Source of the DNA: Montifringilla adamsi
Lineage: Eukaryota > Chordata > Aves > Passeriformes > Passeridae
DNA length: 64,000 nucleotides
NCBI GenBank assembly: GCA_017590115.1
Contig: JAGGNK010009114.1
Location: 23,875,978-23,939,977, forward strand
Reading direction: 5' to 3'
The position numbers and the translations under genes are program-made. This document shows positions 1 to 10,893 of this stretch, piece by piece. The notes under the pieces were generated by a model. The model searched no databases. It had not been told where the DNA came from and was given only the letters and a program-made list of their open reading frames with translations. Each line of letters begins with the position of its first letter. Positions within the stretch are counted from its first letter, which is position 1.

Positions 1-1593
1 TCAGGGGATTTAATGTAAAAACCCCAAACACTGAGAATTCCCTCAGTCACAGGGAGCTTCATTACCTAAAATAAGAATGCAGATGATTATAAAGTTCTTT
101 AATCTTTAAATTACTTTTTTTTTTTTTTAACAAAGCATCAAAGAGTTTTTTGGTCAGATCTTCTTTCTTATTCACCCTTAAATTCTTATGGGACTAGTAG
201 GTTTATTAGAGTACAAAAGTAAACAACATATGGCTCTGTTAATATCCTTGTAATGTCACAACCCAATCTGTCAGAATGTAAAGTTTTTTAAGCAGTTTCA
301 TTTACTTCAAGACAACTTTATGGACAAGAAACCCACAAAAGGCCTGATGAATCCTTCTGCATCACCTAAGAGCACAATACTTAATTCTTTTGCATTCCCA
401 GTTTAATAAATATGTCCATGCGTATTACCTGCAGTAGGAAAAATACAGTGGCAAATACAGTTACTTCGTTACTAGGAGTTAAAAGGTCGTTTCCCCCTGA
501 TGAAAAGCCTGTTCCATCAGATAAGTGGCTGCTACACTCCATAAAACTGGCAACCCTTCAAAAGGTTTCAGAAATTAAAGGCATTGTTTGAAGATAAAGG
601 TGATAAGGTCATTTGCTTTGAGTTTAGTCCTGCAGAACTTTCTGGGTGACCCTTTGATATTCAAGTGAGGAGAGCTCCAAATTGTTTTATCTTCATGGAG
701 CTAATGAGCGCTGGCTGACAGTCACTGTTAAGACCAGTTGGGACTCTACTGGAATTAAATATTGTAAAATATTACAACACATTTCCTTTAAGGGGGAGTG
801 CCTCTGCTGGGCTTGCCAAAGCTGAATCCATAATCACTCACAGCACTACGCTTTTTGATTTTCTCAGTTGCTTTTATTAACTCAGTTTTCACTAGCTGAA
901 TAATGTCTAACATGATTCTCAATGTATTTTTGTGTTCAATTAATAAAGCTGTATAAACAAGCCACATATGTGAAATCTATGTCCCCTTCAAACTCTCTGC
1001 CAGAGTGAAACAAGACTTACATTTAATGTGTACAGTAGTAGAGAAATTACTCAAGAACTTTTTATTGCCAGAGGCTGTAGAGCTGTGTATGATTATTATA
1101 TGTGTAATTAACTAATCTATAATGTTCCTCTGATATATGGTGTATATAATTCTTTCCTAGAGGAATAGAATGTTATTTTAAAGCCTTTTTTTTCTCTTTT
1201 ATGGTTTGTTTCATTTATTCCATTTATGGGGAAATGTTATGTATACTCAAATTATTTTACTTTTTTTTTTTTTTCTAGTAGGAAGTAAGAATTTTCACAG
1301 GTTTAAATTTTATTTTTTTTTTTTCTGTTAAAAAAATGTAGCAAAGGAAAGGGAATGTCCTGTAATGATCAATATACATCGTGTGCTTGGCTTTCACTGT
1401 GACCTTCTTCATTACTTTAGTTGTTTATTTTAACCTTACTTCCATCCTATTTCAGAGACTCTCTAATAATAGCCCTGTGTCACTCCAACCCACGTTCAAA
1501 AGTAAACGTAAACAAGATCATCTCGGTTTCAAAGACACGTGAACTCTATCCCCCAAACGACCATCAAGTAATTAAAAAGCACAAAATCCTTAC
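1..1593 (-). other. Presumed 5' part of intron 1 of the minus-strand gene
   Basis: This AT-rich stretch follows the donor at 1593 on the minus strand. It contains T runs near 114-129, 1260-1275 and 1312-1323, and no frame of interest on either strand. No acceptor followed by a convincing exon is visible, so the second exon should lie left of the window. The call depends entirely on the exon at 1594-1690 being real. Confidence 0.5.
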
Positions 1594-1690
1594 CTAATGC
1601 CGCTGACTCAGCGCTAATGGCCAGCAAGGGAATCCAGCAGAGGTAGGCAACAAGCTGGAGATGCTGATGGAAAGGAAAGGGCTGCTGCAT
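1594..1690 (-). CDS. First coding exon (signal peptide) of an unidentified secreted or membrane protein; rest of gene outside window
   Basis: Reading the minus strand, an ATG at 1690-1688 opens 32 codons plus one base and ends at 1594, followed by the donor GTAAGG (1593 downward), so the intron is in phase 1. The peptide has a short polar start (MQQPFPFHQH), a hydrophobic core at about residues 11-23 (LQLVAYLCWIPLL) and a small-residue segment (AISAESAA) suited to signal-peptidase cleavage. Position -3 is A. The nearest in-frame stop upstream is TAA at 1732-1730, so this is the first in-frame ATG; a tiny out-of-frame upstream ATG (three codons) also lies in the leader. Signal-peptide exons ending in phase 1 are common in extracellular and adhesion proteins. 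I do not recognise the protein and no second exon is in the window. It could be a chance ORF beside a good donor, but start context, hydrophobic core and donor agree. Confidence 0.6.
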
Positions 1691-1795
1691 AGTGTCCAAG
1701 ACAGCTTTTATCCCTGCATCTGCAGTTGCTTACAAGTTAACTTTTTGAAGTCCTGAACTTTGCAGGAAAAGCCATCAGCCCGCCTGCCTCTTTCA

Positions 1796-1855
1796 ATTTT
1801 TTTTGGTTTTTTTTTTTTTTTTTTTTCCCTCCCCCGCCTTTCTTTCGTTCTTTTC
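1796..1855. repeat. Homopyrimidine/homopurine tract
   Basis: A nearly pure pyrimidine run on the plus strand with a core T run of more than 20 bases followed by C-rich sequence, broken by a few G. It lies about 105 bp upstream of the candidate start codon. Mirror-like purine/pyrimidine tracts can form triplex DNA, but no function is shown here. Confidence 0.8.
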
Positions 1856-1925
1856 AATCCAGTCTCTTGGAGAGGGCTTAATGTGTCATTAATCCCAGAA
1901 TTTCCAAGAGGGAAGCCCTCCAGCC

Positions 1926-1955
1926 ACACACTCACACACACACACAGAGCACACA
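1926..1955. repeat. CA/GT microsatellite
   Basis: An interrupted CA dinucleotide repeat directly beside the CACGTG E-box, in the candidate promoter of the minus-strand exon. Length variation between individuals would be expected. Confidence 0.9.
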
Positions 1956-3665
1956 CGTGTCCCTGCAGCTGCTGCAGCCACAGCTGCTGGGATTTGTACC
2001 CCGGAGCTCCAGGACAGCCTGATCCCAAAGGAACTGGGGCTAGGAACGTGCTGCTCCTCAGGGCTTGGAGGCAGGCAGCACTGAGTGAAGATCACAGCAG
2101 TCACATCTGAGGGGCTAGAGGAATGAGAGGTGCTTGGCAGTGTCACCACAGCAGCCCCCGTGACAGAATAGAGCACAGAAGCAAAGGATTCCATCACTCA
2201 GGTTGCACTGATGCCTTAGGATTTTAGCTTTTATATTTTTTCATGTATCTGTAATCCTGCAATTCTTTAGTGCACAGCTCTAAACTCCATACAGAGTATT
2301 AGCTGCTGTCTTCACATTTTGGTCAGACACAACAATTCCTCTCGAGGCTTGGCAATCAAGCACAACTTTCTGTCTCAGGCCCTGAGAGATGTAAACAAAA
2401 GTGAGTTGGGGGAGCAAACTGGGGCTAGATAACTTCATTACCTGAAGCTGTAGTTGGAAGATTAACCCCCAATGTTCAAATGGTCCAAACTTACAAGAAA
2501 ACCCGTGACCCATGGTCCATTTTGGGTGTAGCCCCTGGGGGGCTTCACCTACTCAAAATGTACCTGGAGGCCTTTCAATACACAGAAATGCTTTTTATTC
2601 TCTTAATTTTGTCTGGCCTCTGCTTTAGGTAGCCCCAAAAAGGCATCAGCACTATCACATTTTTCTGAAGTTTGGTCTCTCAAGATGTCCTGTTGCTGCC
2701 ACATGGTTCCTGCTTTTACTCAGTGTGAACAGAGTTTATTGTGTGACAGTGCATTTCCAACCTTAATGCAAAACAAGATGAATTTGCTGTTGAATTGCAT
2801 CTTACACTCTGATATTTACACTCATAGTGCTTTATTTAGAAAATATTGCATCCCCACCCACTGTTCAGTGTTTTCCATACCTGCCAGCACTCCTTTTCTT
2901 TGACTTGTCAAGTTTAAATATCTTGTGTCTGCTTGTTTAAGTGAGGATACTGTGAATTATCTGATAAGAGAATATTATGCAAGACTGTAAACATTCCACA
3001 CAAATCACTGTGAGGAGGATTTCATGAAAAGCACACACCAAGCCATTAAAAATATTTTGCAGTGTAGCCAAGGAGTTTCACAAGTTGTTCATTTGGCTTA
3101 ACTACATTGCTCAAGGAGTTTTATTCTTGGATTTCTTGAGGAAAAAATAGGTTACTCAAGAAGTAACTTCTAAATCTTTGTTCCTAATTTTGATTTTGGA
3201 TTTGCTGTTGCAGAATCACTGGTTTTAGCAATCACATTGGATTAGCCATTTACAGGCCTGACTTGTAGCCCTCTGGGAGTCTTTGGAAGCCTTTGCATTA
3301 ATTTCACTGATGTTTAGATTATATTCCTTCAAGATCACCAAGACTCCAAGTCCAGTATTTCTGATATTTTTGTAATAAGAGATCTCTGCCTATTTCCTAG
3401 AAATGGAAAAAAAATAATTTAACAGTACGCAATTTTTACTTTTCTATGGCTTTCTCTGCTGATGTTTGAATTTATTTGTGGCAGTTTCTGCACACTGGTA
3501 GGGGTCCAGTGTGGATTTTGACTCTAAGTTTTGGCCTAAAAGGCACAGCTCTGTTGAGATTTAACCTTGCCAAAATATTGGTAATCAAAACCAATTTCCA
3601 ACAAAGAGAGTTTTCCAAAATCAGTCCAGCCTTTTTTAGTTGTCTGTTCACAGAAAACAAAAGGC

Positions 3666-3685
3666 AAAAAAAAAAAAAAAAAAAA
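3666..3685. repeat. Poly-A tract
   Basis: About 20 consecutive A residues. No recognisable retrocopy precedes it, so it is listed only as a homopolymer. Confidence 0.9.
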
Positions 3686-5124
3686 GTAAGTGGAAGGTAT
3701 TCAGGGCAATAGGAGCAAAGGGAAGAAAAGGGAAAGTTTTGGGGACTGTCTTATCCCTTACCTGTGTTCTCCTAAACAGATTTTAATCAGAGGGAGCCTT
3801 TGAGGTGGTAAAGATGAAATTGAAGCTTCCCACTGTCTCAAGTAGGATTTTTTCCTGAGCTGGCATGTCAGACAATGAGGTATTTCCCATTCTACCCATC
3901 CAAGATGAGACCTTACAGAATTCAGAAAAAAAGAGTGACATTGGCTTCTCCTTACCCCCCCTTAAATGTCATTAAAAAAAAAAGAAAAGAAAAAGAAACT
4001 AAAACCATGGAGAATGTGCATAAAAATATCAGAAAACATTCTCAACATTCTCATAGTTTCCTAACCTGAATAAGACACTTACTAACCTGAATAAGAGGAG
4101 AACCTGAAACTCCACAGAAGGTCGGTGTAGTCAGGTGTGGGTAGGGGATGCTTGGAACAATTCTCTTCACTGTGCACAACAGTGAACCCCTGACACCAGT
4201 CCTTCCAGTATTAAATGGATTTTCAATGGTGGGGATGGATACAGGGAGGTAAAACAAGCCAAAAGTCACAGCTGGGCGCTGCCAGCAGCATTTCAGACTC
4301 AGCCAAAAATTGCCTGATGGATACACACGTTGGGTACTCGGATGTCTTTGCTTTGTAAGGAGGAGACAGTGTTTGCCTGAGCATCCTCCTGGCAGGTCAG
4401 AGTGGGGAGGGGCTGCAGGAGATGGGCTGGCTCTGCAGGGAGGATGGAGCAGCCTGGGGGACCTGCAGAGAGGGAGGAAGGCTGGAGGAAGAGTATTAAG
4501 AGCAACAATCTTTGCCTTTTTCTTTAGACGTAGAACTGAGTGTCAGGATGGAACTGAATGATAACACAATGATAAAAATGCAAATACATAAAGGCCTCCA
4601 AAGATGTGGCTGTTTGACACTTTGCTCCAAGTGTGAAATGCTCAGGATCCAGAGTCAGTGTAGAAGGTTTGAGTGGCCCACAGAAGACCTGGATACAGAG
4701 GAGTGTTGAGAGATGAATCCCAATCCTCACATATTTTCTGAAGGTCAGGTGGAAGCATCCTTCCACTTGGGTACCCCCAGGAAGGAAAGGAGAGGGGAGT
4801 TTCATGTTCTGCTGCTCAAAAAGTGTGGCTAGCAGTTTCCTTTTGCACTTGAGCCAGCAGGGAGCTGTACAATCCTTTATTTCCTTCTGCTTCCTATGAG
4901 GAATACCCTTAACATGAGGCTGTCCCCTGGGGTGGCTCTCTAGGCAGAGAAGAGATTTGTTATTCACAGGTGACATAGAGAGCATGACCCTGCCTGTACA
5001 AACACTTTCTTAGTAGGACAGTGTCCTTCAGAGGGAAAAGATGTCTTCACTATAAAGTTTCTTTTTTGCAAGTCTGAATTTACACAGTTCACTTGAAAAA
5101 ACCCTCCTCTGTCCATTTTTTTGC

Positions 5125-5143
5125 TTTTTTTTTTTTTTTTTTT
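5125..5143. repeat. Poly-T tract
   Basis: About 19 consecutive T residues following a shorter T run. No retrocopy is recognised on the minus strand beside it. Confidence 0.9.
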
Positions 5144-8100
5144 CTTTCATCTGACTGAAAATACCTGCCAACTCCAGTGACAAGAAATAAACTCACTGTG
5201 CCCCCAGGGCAATCCCCTCTGTTGGTATGGACTGGCTGTGTCCTCTGATCCTTCCAGTCCTTTCTGCAGCTCCTGAGCAGGAGGAAAGTTTGGCATAATG
5301 GATTTTGACTGAGTCCCCAAAGGATTCTCCTTCCCCAAATCCCACCCAAGGATTTTCCTAACAGGGATGAGAAGAGGATCAGTTCTGGGATTCTCTCTTC
5401 CTATTTCTTTTAGTAACCTTTTTCCATATATCTTAGAGAGATGCCAAAAACCTTAGGATCACTAAAGTGCAGTATTCAAACCTCTTGTTAGCCCAAAAAA
5501 CTGCTCCTTGTCTCTTACCTTAGGACCACAGATGACATGAAATGGGAAGAAATTCATCTGAATTTATGCCCACTTCGGGAAATACACAGTGGGCATACAG
5601 TGATTAGAGTTTGTTTCCCTCTGTTTTGTGGTCTTGTGTACAGAAGAGAGCATTGCTGGTTCTTCAGAAAATAATGCAAGGAGTACTGTATGTAATTTAG
5701 AGGACCAAGCTCTTCATTTAAGTGAGAACTAGTTGTGATTTTTAGGGTAATAATTCATTACACATAAGCATAGCCTCCTTTTCAGAGCTCTGGGATTACA
5801 GAGAATGATTTCTACATCAGATCATTTGGTGTGTCTATCTTTCAGCTCCTAATTCCCTTGTGAGAGGGAGAACTCTTTAAGAGAATCACTCCTCATTAAC
5901 CAGTGAAGGAAAATACAGGACTTCAAACTCTAAAGCAGAGACAAATTGCAGGAACCTCATGATTATCTCCAGGTTTTTTTAGGCTAGCAAGAGCATGAGT
6001 GCCTGGGCTCTGAGGCAGCATAAGTGCTCCTGTTAGAGGCAATAAATCAGTTCCTTGTAACTGCAGTGCCCCGTGGCATGGATCAAGGTAGGATGTGCTC
6101 CCTGCCCTGACCTGGAGCCCCCCCAGCTCTGGCAGAGCAGGGGCAGGAGCCTCTGTTTCTCTCTCCTCACTGTTTTGCTGCTCTGACCACCTGAACTTTA
6201 GCTGGGCACAGTGTGCCCTTATTAAATCTGCAGATTGCCCCCTCAGTGCCCTTCTTGGATGGCACCACTGCCAGGTGCCAGGGCACACACAGGACTGGTG
6301 TGTGAATTATTCATATCAGCTCCTTATTTAATGGAAAACCCCAAATTGTTGCAGAGATGTCACAATGAATCACATTGCAATTTGCCTCTGCTCCAGAGTG
6401 CCCCAAGACATGTCTGAGAATGGCTGTTGTTGCTCAGCAGCTCAAACCCAAAAATGATTATTCTATGGGAAGAGATTGGCAATTACCAAATATTCATAAA
6501 GAGGACACTCATGTATAAACAATGAATGTTGGAACTGGCTGGTGATTTCCCATCAGAATCCATTTTCACAAAAGCATATGATTTCCATGAAATCTGTATG
6601 AAAGAGAAATCTTTCATTTTGTTTTTTAGAAATATTTTTTTCCTTCTTCTTCCTAGATCAGCTCAGTATTTTTTTCACTTTTGTGAACTGCTCTGGCTGT
6701 CTGAATTCCTTCTACCAGGGATTGCTTCAGCCTCTCCAAACACTATTTATTGTGCAACTTAAGTGAAATGGATACATGATTAAATAACCAAACAAACTAC
6801 ATTTTGATCCTTCTTCTGCAAAATTAGTATTAATGACTATGGAAGTGTTATTGAAGCTTTTTGCCTCTCCTCCCTAAGTCTTGACTTATTTTGTCTCAAT
6901 AGCAAAAGAAAGAGTAAGAGAAATGGCTTCTCACAGCCTTCATGCAGTTGCTCAGGAAATTTTTGGACAGAATTTTCTCACTGAGTGAACTTTCCATTTA
7001 GGAATGAATTTCCTTTGAAAAGGCAGCAGAAAGACATTCCACAGGAGGTTTTCATCAGTATCAGCAGTGGAAAGGCATGAAGTGGAAAGGTGTTGCCCAT
7101 CCCTTGAACCATTTCATTCAGCCTTTTCCTTTCTGAAGAAATCAAAACTCTCAAGGGAAATCCCCTCCCAGGTGTTCCAGCCAGGGGTAATAATGAGAGT
7201 CAGAGCAGAACCACCAGCTTGGACTGAAAAGAGACTAGAACCAGCCCTGGAACTGGCTGTCCACATATCTGTCACCTCTTCTCTCATCCTCCTTTCCCAC
7301 CCTGGCTGCTACAATTTGATGTTGTAGGAGAGGCTGTGTGAGCAGATGTTGAGTTCAGGGAGGGCTCAATTCCTGCTCCTGGCCTTGGCAGGGCTCCTCT
7401 GGGGCAGGCCTGGGGGATGCTGCCACTTCCACATGGATGTGGCCTCTTCCAAGCTTTCAAACAGGATGCTAGGAGTAAATAAAAACCATCAGAGCTGTAC
7501 AGAAAATGTTATATCAATGGTATGAGGTGTAAAATACGTCGAAGCTGTTGGGTGAATGAAAACAAGTGGCAGAGAAATGTGAGTATTGCAGTGTAGATCA
7601 CTCCCCTAATTTGATTCAATTGCCTTTCCACATTCATTCCAGACAGAAAAATGCTGCAAATATAATTTCTTCTCAGAGATGATGGGTTAATATAAGTATT
7701 AATGGGAGTATTCATCACTATCAGATTAACTCTAAGGCCCTAAGAGACAGGCATCCCAGCAGATTTAGGAGGACAGTTAGGCTCCTCCATAGGATGCTCA
7801 CCATAATTTATTGTTTCAGGATCCCTGAGAAATCCCCTGGAGAATCCTCACTTCATCCCTGTAAAGGAAACCAAAGCATCAAAGTGTGTTTTTAAAACTC
7901 CTCCTCTTCTTCCAGTCTGTGTCATACACAAATAGGAAATGAGGTATAACAATTTTGTTAAAACATTTGCAATTACAAATAAGAATTTTATGTCAAGATC
8001 CCAGTGACATATGTTTCACTCTACAACCTTATCTCAGAGTAGATTGCTTTGGAAAAGACAGAGATTTATTCTGAAACATTTTTCTTTCATCTCTGTATAG

Positions 8101-10269
8101 TTCTTTTGATGATTTTAAATGTTTGTGCTATTGGTACTTACATACAGTAAATGATAAATGATATATTGTAACAACAACTCCACGAAGCTGAATTGCTTTT
8201 TTTTTTTTCTGAATTTAGTGAATTTACTGCCTTGAAAGGTAACAGATTGATAGCACTAGTGAATTAAATCCTCTCTTTATCCCCAGAACAAGAATAATAT
8301 GGGCATTGCAAATATTTTCCAGGCCTATAAATCAGCCATGGCACCTCAACTCTCATCCACAGGGACCTGCTGCTCCCTGATTGTATTTTGCTTTTTTTTC
8401 TAAAGCTTTTTTAGGGATTTTACAGAATACATCCATTTTAAGAAGAAAAGGGCTGTGGAATAACTCATAAACCTCTGGTTTATGTATGAAACAAAAATTA
8501 TTAAATTAGAAATGATTAGAATTATTAGGAATGCATGATTTGGTGGTTAGTGCTGCCTCAGAAGGTGGAGCAGGGGCTGCTGAAATAAACTCCATGAAAT
8601 ACTGAAATAATCCAGCCATGGATGGGAGACTCTCCTCCACCTCCCACAGACACTGTTTTACAAATCTCCACTCTTTTACTGCTGATACTGCCATAAACCT
8701 CCAAGTGGCCGCCTTGGAAACCCCAGAAACCATAGAAATGTTGGAAATACAGTGCTGTATTCTCTCAGATATATTTACTTCATTGCTCTCAGTGAAGTTA
8801 ATCTGATTTATACACATCACCCCACAGGAAAAGCAAGTTTCCAACAGAGCTCAGAAAGACCTCATGGGAGCTAAGGGTCAATTTCTAGCCAGCCCAATAA
8901 TTTATTTTCCACAAGGCTTCCTCTGCTCAGTATTCTCCACCACACATTTTGCAAAATCCAGATTTTCATCTTTTGAGACAGGTAAAAATCAATTCATTAC
9001 TGAATTTTCCTGAAGAAAATTGTGTGCAGGGAAAAAGCAGGAGTTAAATAAAAACTGAGGCACTCCAAACACATTATTTCAGCTCTTATAAATAACAGTT
9101 GTCTCTTAAATTCATCTCTTGTAAAGAGATCTCATCTAATTCACCTGCCTTTGAAAAGCCAGTAATATGAAACTAATGGAATAATATTTATTGTAGCATT
9201 TTAGAGGCAATGAAGGGGCTAGAATAGGTTTTATTTCATGTGGGTTTTTTTCACCAAGGTAAGTATTCATTTCAAATATCACATAAATTGGAATCATAAC
9301 TCTGTGTTACAAACCTGTGTGGCTTTTTGGGCAGTAGATAATGGGCTGCTCATAAATAATTGCCTTCCTGTCTCCCACTGCACACAGACCTCCCTCAGGC
9401 TAGTTTTGCAATGATTCCTTTCTTTCTGCCCAACTTTTTCTGTTGTTGTCCATTTTGACATTTTTATGACCTCATTTTGGATTGGCTGTTTTAGCCACCT
9501 TTTTAAGGGACATTTCACCTTCAGTGTAATGGCCCTTAGCTTCTAATATTCATAAAATTCAAATATTGCCTTCAGCCAGTTATACCTGTTGCTTCCTTCT
9601 CCAGTTGCTTTTCTTTCCTTTCAGTTTGATTGGCAACATGAGATTTGCTGTGAACCACCCAAAAATTCTGCAGTTGCTGCTTCTGAGGGTCCATGAAAAC
9701 ACAACAAGTGCAGCAGAGATAATTTTTCTGTTTTCAGCTTTATTTTTTACTGTGGCTCAAACCAGCACGATGCAGGGACATGAAATTAGTGGTGTATCAG
9801 AGCAAATCTTATGAAAGCATTCTGGTGTTTATCTATACAAATCCAAGAAAAAACATTTTTACTTTATTAGGGGCTTTAATAACATTTACCTGTTTGGATT
9901 TTACGGCCTCAGTGTCACATGATGGGTTTTACACAGCTGACTGCTTGTTAATTGAATACTCCAATTCAGCCTCTAATTCTGCCTTTTAATGGTTGAAAGG
10001 CCATTAAAGCAGTTATTTCTCTAATAGCTGTGGAGGAAAGGTGATTTTTTTGTTTCACCCCAACCAACTCTCTCCCTCACCTTTGGCTGAGTGCTCTGAA
10101 GGGGCTGACCAGACCCTTTTGGTTCAAGCTTGGTGCCAGAGCAGCTCAAAGCTGATTTCCAGAATTATCTCACAATGCAAACAAGACAGACCTGCTCTGT
10201 GTGTTTTCCACAATAAAACACTCAGATCAGTGTTTCCTGTTAGCACATATTAATTTTATTTATGTTATA

Positions 10270-10436
10270 ATATAATATATTATATAATACATTGTGTATT
10301 ATATATTATATATATTTTTAATATATATATATATATTAAAAATATATATAATATATAATACACAATGTATTATATAATATATTATATAATACATTGTGTA
10401 TTATATATTATATATATTTTTAATATATATATATAT
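10270..10436. repeat. AT-rich overlapping perfect palindromes (alternating +/-/+ copies)
   Basis: Positions 10270-10387 form a perfect 118-bp palindrome (59-bp arms, centre between 10328 and 10329), checked base by base. A third copy of the unit continues to 10436, giving a second perfect palindrome of 114 bp at 10323-10436 (centre between 10379 and 10380). The unit alternates in orientation, plus, minus, plus. Its only G/C bases are in the ACAATGTAT / ATACATTGT motif, which makes the pairing unmistakable. Such AT-rich palindromes can extrude cruciforms and are prone to rearrangement and assembly error. An origin by template switching is inference. Confidence 0.95.
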
Positions 10437-10804
10437 TAAGTTTTATTAAAAATGGTCTGCAGAACGCCTTTCAAAAATTCAGCCAAACCCTTTTTTCCAG
10501 CTAGAGAACCTGGATGAAGCTAAATAAGTCCTCAGAAAATTGCACAGGAGGAAGGAAAGCTTGATTTTTTATTTTTATTTTTAATTTCCCCAGCACTCTC
10601 AGAGCTTCATAAAATTCTGGTCCAAGTTGAAGAACACTGGGTTACAGGACACTTCTCTGCAGCTATAAAAAAAGAAGCAGATGTTTGCACCTGCCAGATT
10701 TGCTTCTGACTCCCATGCTGTGAACGTGTAATCACTGCAGGTAATGGCATCTTGCTGAAGAGTTAACTCAATAATTTGCATTAAGGGACATGGAGCTTAT
10801 GATT

Positions 10805-10830
10805 CATTTTGTTACAGCATTTTGTTACAC
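10805..10830. repeat. 13-bp tandem duplication
   Basis: CATTTTGTTACA followed by G or C occurs twice in direct succession (10805-10817 and 10818-10830), with one difference at the last base. Confidence 0.85.
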
Positions 10831-10843
10831 ACTTAGTAGAACT

Positions 10844-10893
10844 GACTCAATACCAATGGCTAAATTATGACTAAATACCATTGGCTAAGTTAT
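10844..10893. repeat. 25-bp tandem duplication, diverged
   Basis: Two adjacent 25-bp units share GACT, AATACCA and GGCTAA elements, with a few substitutions between them. They follow directly after the 13-bp duplication, so this short stretch has been duplicated at two scales. Confidence 0.75.

Larger units (their letters stand above)
1691..2240 (-). promoter_or_regulatory. Candidate 5' leader and promoter of the minus-strand gene
   Basis: This stretch upstream of the ATG is richer in G+C than its surroundings. Visible elements are a 60-base homopyrimidine tract on the plus strand (1796-1855), a CA microsatellite (about 1926-1955), a CACGTG E-box (1954-1959), two CAGCTG E-boxes (1966-1971 and 1981-1986) and TATAAAAG on the minus strand (2235-2228). 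If that TATA box is used, transcription would start near 2205 and give a leader of roughly 500 nt. The leader would then hold several upstream ATGs, including one at 2197 opening 102 codons, so a start nearer the coding ATG is equally possible. All regulatory roles are inferred. Confidence 0.35.
2241..10260. other. No gene seen; AT-rich intergenic sequence
   Basis: Open frames here are short, overlap each other on both strands and show no recognisable protein. Contents are homopolymer runs (A at 3666-3685, T at 5125-5143), a purine-rich, G-rich patch at about 4385-4490, and otherwise unique-looking sequence. The longest frame (minus strand, 4985-4524, 153 codons) has no recognisable domain, and I treat it as chance. 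Confidence 0.6.

Noticed and set aside
1602..1612. GCTGACTCAGC, an AP-1/MAF-like palindrome
   Set aside because: It lies inside the candidate coding exon and is short enough to be chance; no evidence of regulatory use.
4385..4490. G-rich stretch as a CpG island or promoter
   Set aside because: It is rich in G but nearly lacks CG dinucleotides and has no adjacent exon.
4524..4985. Minus-strand 153-codon frame
   Set aside because: No domain, no flanking splice logic, and overlapped by frames on the other strand; consistent with chance.
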